This document shows, one piece after another, positions 59,123 through 64,000 of a stretch of DNA of 64,000 nucleotides. Where the stretch lies: NCBI GenBank assembly GCA_034440615.1, contig JAOTOM010004129.1, forward strand, positions 124,001 through 188,000, read 5' to 3'. Position numbers and translations under genes: made by a program. Within the stretch, counting starts at the first letter, position 1; every line of letters starts with the position of its first letter. The notes under the pieces were generated by a model that worked only from the letters and a program-made list of their open reading frames with translations, was not told the origin of the DNA and did no database searches. Source of the DNA: Ashinkailepas kermadecensis. Its lineage: Eukaryota > Arthropoda > Thecostraca > Neolepadidae.

Positions 59123-61975
59123 CATGCCCGGCAAGCATGCCTGCCTGCCCAGCAAGCGTGCCTGCCTGCCTGCCTGGCAAGTGTGCCAGCCTGCCGGCCT
59201 GCCCAGCAAGTGGGTCAGCCAGCCTGCCTGGCAAGCCAGCTAGCATACCCAGCAAGCATGCCTGCCTGCCTGGCAAGCCAGCTAGCATACCCAGCAAGCG
59301 TACCTGCTTGCCCGGCAAGCGTGCCAGCCTGCCCGGCAAGCGTGCCAGCCTGCCCGGCAAGCGTGCCAGCCTGCCCGGCAAGAGTGCCAGCCTGCACGGC
59401 AAGCGTGCCAGCCTGCCCGGCAAGCGTGCCAGCCTGCCTGGCAAGTGAGCCAGCCTGCCTGGCAAGTGGGCCAGCCTGCCCAGCAAGTGGGCCAGCCAGC
59501 CTGCCCAGGAAGTGGGCCAGCCAGCTAGCCTGCCCAGAAAGTGGGCCAGCCAGCCAGCCTGCCCAGAAAGTGGGCCAGCCAGCCTGCCTGGCAAGTGGGC
59601 CAGCCAGCCTGCCCAGCAAGTAGGCCAGCCAGTCTGGCAAGCATGCCGGCCTGCACAGTAAGAATGACAGCCTGGCAAGTGGGCCAGCCAGCCTGGCCAG
59701 GGAGTGGCCCAGTCTGCTTGGCAAGCATGCCAGCCCGCCTGGCAAGTGTGCTGGCTGGCCTGCCCGACAAGCATGCCAGCCTGCCCAGCAAACATGCCAG
59801 CCTGCCTGGCAAGTGGGCCAGCCAGCCTGCCCAGCAAGTGGGCCAGCCAGCCTGCCCGGCAAGTGGGCCAGCCAGCCTGCCCGGCAAGTGGGCCAGCCAG
59901 CCTGCCCGGCAAGTGGGCCAGCCAGCCTGCCCGGCAAGTGGGCCAGCCAGCCTGCCCGGCAAGTGGGCCAGCCAGCCTGCCCAGCAAGTGGGCCAGCCAG
60001 CCTGCCCGGCAAGTGTGCCGGCTGGCCTGCCCAGTAAGTGTGCCGGCTGGCCTGCCTGGCAAGTCGGCCAGCCGGCCTGACAAGTGGGCCAGCCAGCCTG
60101 CCCAGCAAGTGGGCCAGCTGGCCTGACAAGTGGGCCAGCCAGCCTGCCCAGCAAGTGGGCCAGCCGGCCTGACAAGTGGCCAGCCAGCCTGCCCTGCAAG
60201 CGTGCCATCCTGCCCTGCAAGCGTGCCAGCCTGCCCTGCAAGCGTGCCAGCCTGCCCTGCAGGCATGCCAGCCTGCCCGGCAAACATGCCAGCCTGCCTG
60301 GCAAGCATGCCAGCCTGCCTGGCAAGCATGCCGGCCTGCCCAGCAAGTGGGCCAGCATGCTTGGCAAGCTGGCCTGCCTGCCACGGTAAGCAGGCCCACC
60401 TGCACAGCAAGCAGACCGGCCTCTGCAGCTGCTTCACGGAGTAATCCAGCTGAAAAGGGAGAAAACCTCTCAAAGGTTGCAATAGTGATCACTACCTTCA
60501 CACATTTCAGAATCAAACAGAATAATAATCATCTCACATAAATCAAGAGATCCATCTGAACAGTCACAGCCAGCCTGCCCAGCAAGTGGGCCAGCCTGTC
60601 TGGCAAGCATGCTGGCCTGCCTGGCAAGAATGCTGGCCTGGCCAGCAAGTGGGCCAGTCAGCCTGCACAGCAAGCAGGCCGGCCTGCCCAACAAGTGGGC
60701 CAGCCAGCCTGCCCAGTGAGTAGACCAGCAGGCCCACCTGCACATCAAGTGGACCAGCCAGCCTGCCCAGTGAGTAGACCAGCAGGCCCACCTGCCCATC
60801 AAGTGGGCCAGCCAGACTGCCCTGCAAGCCTGCCCAGCAAGTGGGCCTGCAAGCCTGCCCAGCAAGTGAGCCAGCCAGCCTGCCTGGCAAGTGGGCCGGC
60901 CAGCCTACCTGGCAATTGGGCCAGCCAGTCTGCCTGGTAAGTGGGCCAGCCAGCCTGCTCGGCAAGTGGGCTGGCCGGCCTGCCCAGCAAGGGGGCCAGC
61001 TGGCCTGGCAAGTGGCCAGCCAGCCTGCCCAGCAAGTGGGCCAACCTGCCCGGCAAGAGTTAGTCATTTGGGCTTTAGGGCACTTCAACCAGAATTGATA
61101 ATCTTGACAAGTGTGCCAGCCTTCCTGGCAAGTGGGCCAGCCTGCCTCCTCAGCATGTGAACCAGCCTGCCCAGCAAGTGGGCCAGCCTGTTCGGTAAGC
61201 AGGCTGGCCTGGCAAGTGGGCCAGTTGGCCAGCCCAGTGAGTGGGCCAGCCTGCTTGGCAAGCAGGCCCACCTGCACAGCAAGCAGGCCAGCCAGCCCAC
61301 CGGGCAAGGGGGCTGGCTGGTCTGCCTGGCAAGGGGGCCGGCTGGCCTGCCTGGCAAGTGGGCCAACTGGCCTGCCCGGGCAAGTGGGCCAGCCAACCTA
61401 CCTGCCTGGCAAGTGGGCCAGCCGGTCTGGCAAGCATGCCGGCCTGCCTGGCAAGCATGGTGGCCTGCACAGCAAGTGGACATGCCTGCCCAGCAAGTGG
61501 GCCAGCCAGCCTGCCCAGCAAGTGAGCCAACCAGCCTGCCCAGCAAGTGGGCAGCTGGCCTGCCCAGCAAGTGGGCCAGCTGGGCTGGCAAGTGGCCAGC
61601 CAGCCTGCCTAGCAAGTGGGCCAGCCTGCTTGGCAAGCAAGCCTGCCTGCACAGGAAGCAGGCCTGCCTGCACAGGAAGCAGGCCAGCCTGCTTGGCAAG
61701 CAGGCCCACCTGCACAGCAAGCATGCTGGCCTGCCCTGCAAGCATACTGCCTGGCAAGTGGCCAGTCGGCCGGTCCAGCAAGTGGACCTGCCTACCGAGC
61801 AAGTGGGCCAGCCAGCCCACCTGCACGACAAGTGGGCCTGCCTGCCGAGCAAGTGGGCCAGCCTGCTTGGCAAGCAAGCCTGCCTGCACAGCAAACAAGC
61901 CTGCCTGCACAGGAAGCAGCCCAGCCTGCTTGGCAAGCAGGCCCACCTGCACAGCAAGCAGGCTGGCCTGCCCAA
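59123..61975. repeat. 21/25-bp minisatellite, ~2.8 kb
   Basis: Three sub-arrays (59123-60420, 60560-61060, 61105-61975) of GCCTGCCCGGCAAGYGKGCC-type units. Units of 21 bp (frame repeat ASLPGKR) grade into 25-bp units with an extra CCAG. Later sub-arrays contain more diverged units. Long open frames on both strands (to 457 residues) are by-products. It sits 5' of the deubiquitinase exons, presumably in an intron or upstream region. Confidence 0.95.
60474..60575 (+). repeat. 105-bp flank repeat, copy 2
   Basis: Direct repeat of 59017-59122; sits between the first and second minisatellite sub-arrays. Confidence 0.88.
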
Positions 61976-62523
61976 CACATTTGGAAGCCACTGGCCTCAG
62001 ACATCATTTTTATATTTCAAGCCACTGGTATTGACTTTGTAGTGTCAACTTTCAAGCTTACAATGCTTCAGCTACATATCATTGTGGTGGCTTCAGCTTG
62101 GAAGCCAGATGCCTACAAATGGCACCATTCAACCTTCAAATCCAAGAATTTAAGGAAATGCTCAAGAGAAGGCAATGTTCTGAATAAAAAATGCATGTTT
62201 GAATGCAAATATCTCCTAAATCACTGCAAACAGCATATCCACCTGCGTCTCCAGCGGTACGGCTTGACGTATTGGAAACCCAGAAAACCTCTTCTTCTCA
62301 TCAGTTACTGCGACAAACTATTCTCACCAGTTATGCAAATCAAAGCCACAATGCGTCTAGAGCACTCCAGCACCTCTGCCATTCTTGGAAGTGGTTTTTA
62401 TCGTCCTTAAAGTCACTTAAAAATCCAACCAACTCATCCTCGCTCCTCTTTGCTCCAGCAGTCCCAGCGTCCCCGGAAACAACCGCCAGTTTTCAAATCC
62501 GTACGTTCTATGACGTCACTGGG
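61976..62523. other. No gene recognised
   Basis: An open frame continues out of the minisatellite to 62410 with no recognisable domain. Confidence 0.4.
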
Positions 62524-62722
62524 GTGCGTTGATATACACAGGGGAACGTATTGGTGTAAATCGACGCAGGCGTCGATTTACACACAGCTGTCCATTGGCA
62601 TAAACCTACGCGGACGTCGATCTACACGGGTGGAGGTCTATGTGTATATCGACGCAGATCTGCGTTGATTTACACACAAGGGAATCTCTGTGTAAATCGA
62701 CGTCGGCGTCGATATACACGCT
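62524..62722. repeat. Palindrome array, second locus
   Basis: Four dyads of the same half-site as 45942-46500 (TGTAAATCGACGCAGGCGTCGATTTACA is the best, 62552-62580 region), separated by 11-13-bp spacers such as GGGAACGTATTGG and CTGTCCATTGGC that differ from those of the first array. Confidence 0.9.
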
Positions 62723-64000
62723 TCCTATTAAAATACTAAAGGCTCATATTGGAAGAACCAAAACATTTGTTTCATGATAAGGATCCCACAAGTCTGAGTG
62801 TGGCAAAATGCCAGAAATTATGGGTCTGTTCCCGTGGCTCCACCAGAAGGAACTCAGTGGAGGCTAGTTGAGGCTGGTTGAGACTGGCCCACGGGAACGA
62901 CCGGTGGAGCTTGGTGGAGAAATCAGGTGACAGCGGTGTGAATTCCGCGACAAAAAGGAAGCATTTGGCGCTGTATCATAAATTGGCCAAATTGCCTTTC
63001 GAATGTTTGTCCAGATGATCGCACAATGTACATAGTATGCCTTGCTTTACAAAGTCCCAAATTTGTCTTTATTTCTTGCTATGTATGTGTCCTCAGAGAC
63101 TGCGGGGAGCACACGTCCTTTTCGCCTATGGGATGAACCAAGCAATCTCGCTTTCCTCTCGGTTGAGCATCGTCTCCCCGTTTTGCGGTTTGGCCTGCCT
63201 TCTTAACGTACAGCATATAATCTAGTGTCTGGACCCGCCGGGCTCCCTTGGCTCCGAGGCGCTTCTCTTCCCGATGTTGACTTTTCCTCATCTAAACTTG
63301 CCCGACCTCGTCGATCGGGCTCGATCAAGGATTTTAGTCGGCGCCAGGAGAACGGCGGTACTTCTGGGCACCGTAATTGTGGCCGATCCGGCCGGTAAAG
63401 TAACATCTTCCCTTAGGCCGAATAACGTAGATCAAAGGCCTAAAAAAAACATGTCTTGTGATCTGCATCTGTTTCGATTATTGTTCTTAGTTGTAGTAGT
63501 ATTTTCATATTTCCTTTGCGAAGGATGATCCTGGTATTCAGTTCATGCATGAAGATGAGATTCATATGATGGAGGACGTTGTTTTCGCGCAAATATATGG
63601 CGCAAGTGCGCCGTGATTGAGGTCAACTGAAAAATCACAATGGGGTCTGAAAGCTACGATTTGGCCACCAGGGCGGCGCTGTACGCAATGGTCACCCGAC
63701 GAGGAGGCGTCGGCCATCTTTGCTGTGCATTTTGCGTGGGGTTGCCGGGAGTCGGTGTTGGCATGTGGCTTTTATTAGGGTTGCAAGTCATTTAGGCCAA
63801 GGATTTCGGAAATATTGTGTTGAAGAAAGGTTGTTCATGGGTTACAGTGTGCCAGGAACTCGCCAATTATCGGACTCTGGCCACTAGCTTGGGTAGAACA
63901 TACGCGTCTGAGCTGGCAAGTGCTTTGCTATTGACTGCACGTTACGGTGGTAGCTACTAGGCGCAATTATGGACTTGAATAGTGATAGGGATTTTTATGG
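62723..64000. other. No gene recognised
   Basis: A small hairpin (GTTCCCGTGG pairing with CCACGGGAAC, 62828-62903). A minus-strand frame at 63079-63291 and a plus-strand frame at 63274-63528 have no known domain. Confidence 0.4.

Noticed and set aside
59109..60516. 457- and 433-residue proteins on the minus strand
   Set aside because: By-products of the 21/25-bp minisatellite; the repeated peptide changes phase and no start, promoter or domain is seen.

Overview
This looks like a stretch of animal nuclear DNA, most likely from an arthropod; that assignment is inference. Coding potential is sparse and broken into exons. There are tRNA-derived SINEs, CR1-like LINE 3' ends, hAT-like and TTAA-flanked miniature elements, a mariner remnant, many minisatellites and short interstitial runs of the arthropod-type telomere pentamer TTAGG. 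There are no operons, Shine-Dalgarno sites, bacterial genes or viral genes.

Regions. 1-3.3 kb: inverted repeat around a reverse transcriptase scrap, a 47/54-bp minisatellite of 28 units, a mariner fragment, a LINE tail. 4.3-9.6 kb: a nest of transposons, with a palindromic element hit by a 186-bp element and by a TTAA-flanked MITE, then a CR1-like LINE tail, a hAT MITE and a second TTAA element. 11.3-12.5 kb: a second copy of the first TTAA MITE, itself carrying a SINE. 14.0-15.0 kb, minus strand: the best gene, an exon for a SERTA-domain (Taranis-like) regulator. 15-30 kb: tandem repeats (GA/TA microsatellites, a 42-bp minisatellite with higher-order structure) and little else. 30-40 kb: a CpG-rich block, a CR1-like LINE with its catalytic FADD box, a large inverted repeat, a hAT MITE and 33-bp minisatellites. 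43-45.5 kb: a possible SMG5-like exon, a minisatellite, an LTR with primer-binding site and a possible two-exon gene end. 45.9-56 kb: an array of palindromes with non-repeating spacers, a truncated SINE, a degenerate minisatellite, decayed repeats with TTAGG runs, and a third TTAA MITE. 58.3-59.0 kb, minus strand: the C-terminal half of a USP35/USP38-like deubiquitinase interrupted by in-frame TGA codons. 59.1-62 kb: a large 21/25-bp minisatellite just upstream of it. 62.5 kb: a second palindrome array.

The recognisable host genes (SERTA regulator, deubiquitinase, perhaps SMG5) are unrelated and scattered, as in an ordinary animal genome. The most unusual structure is the pair of palindrome arrays at 45.94-46.50 kb and 62.52-62.72 kb. 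Their half-site shares a core with the ends of a local hAT-like element, so they may be transposase-binding arrays of an uncharacterised DNA transposon.
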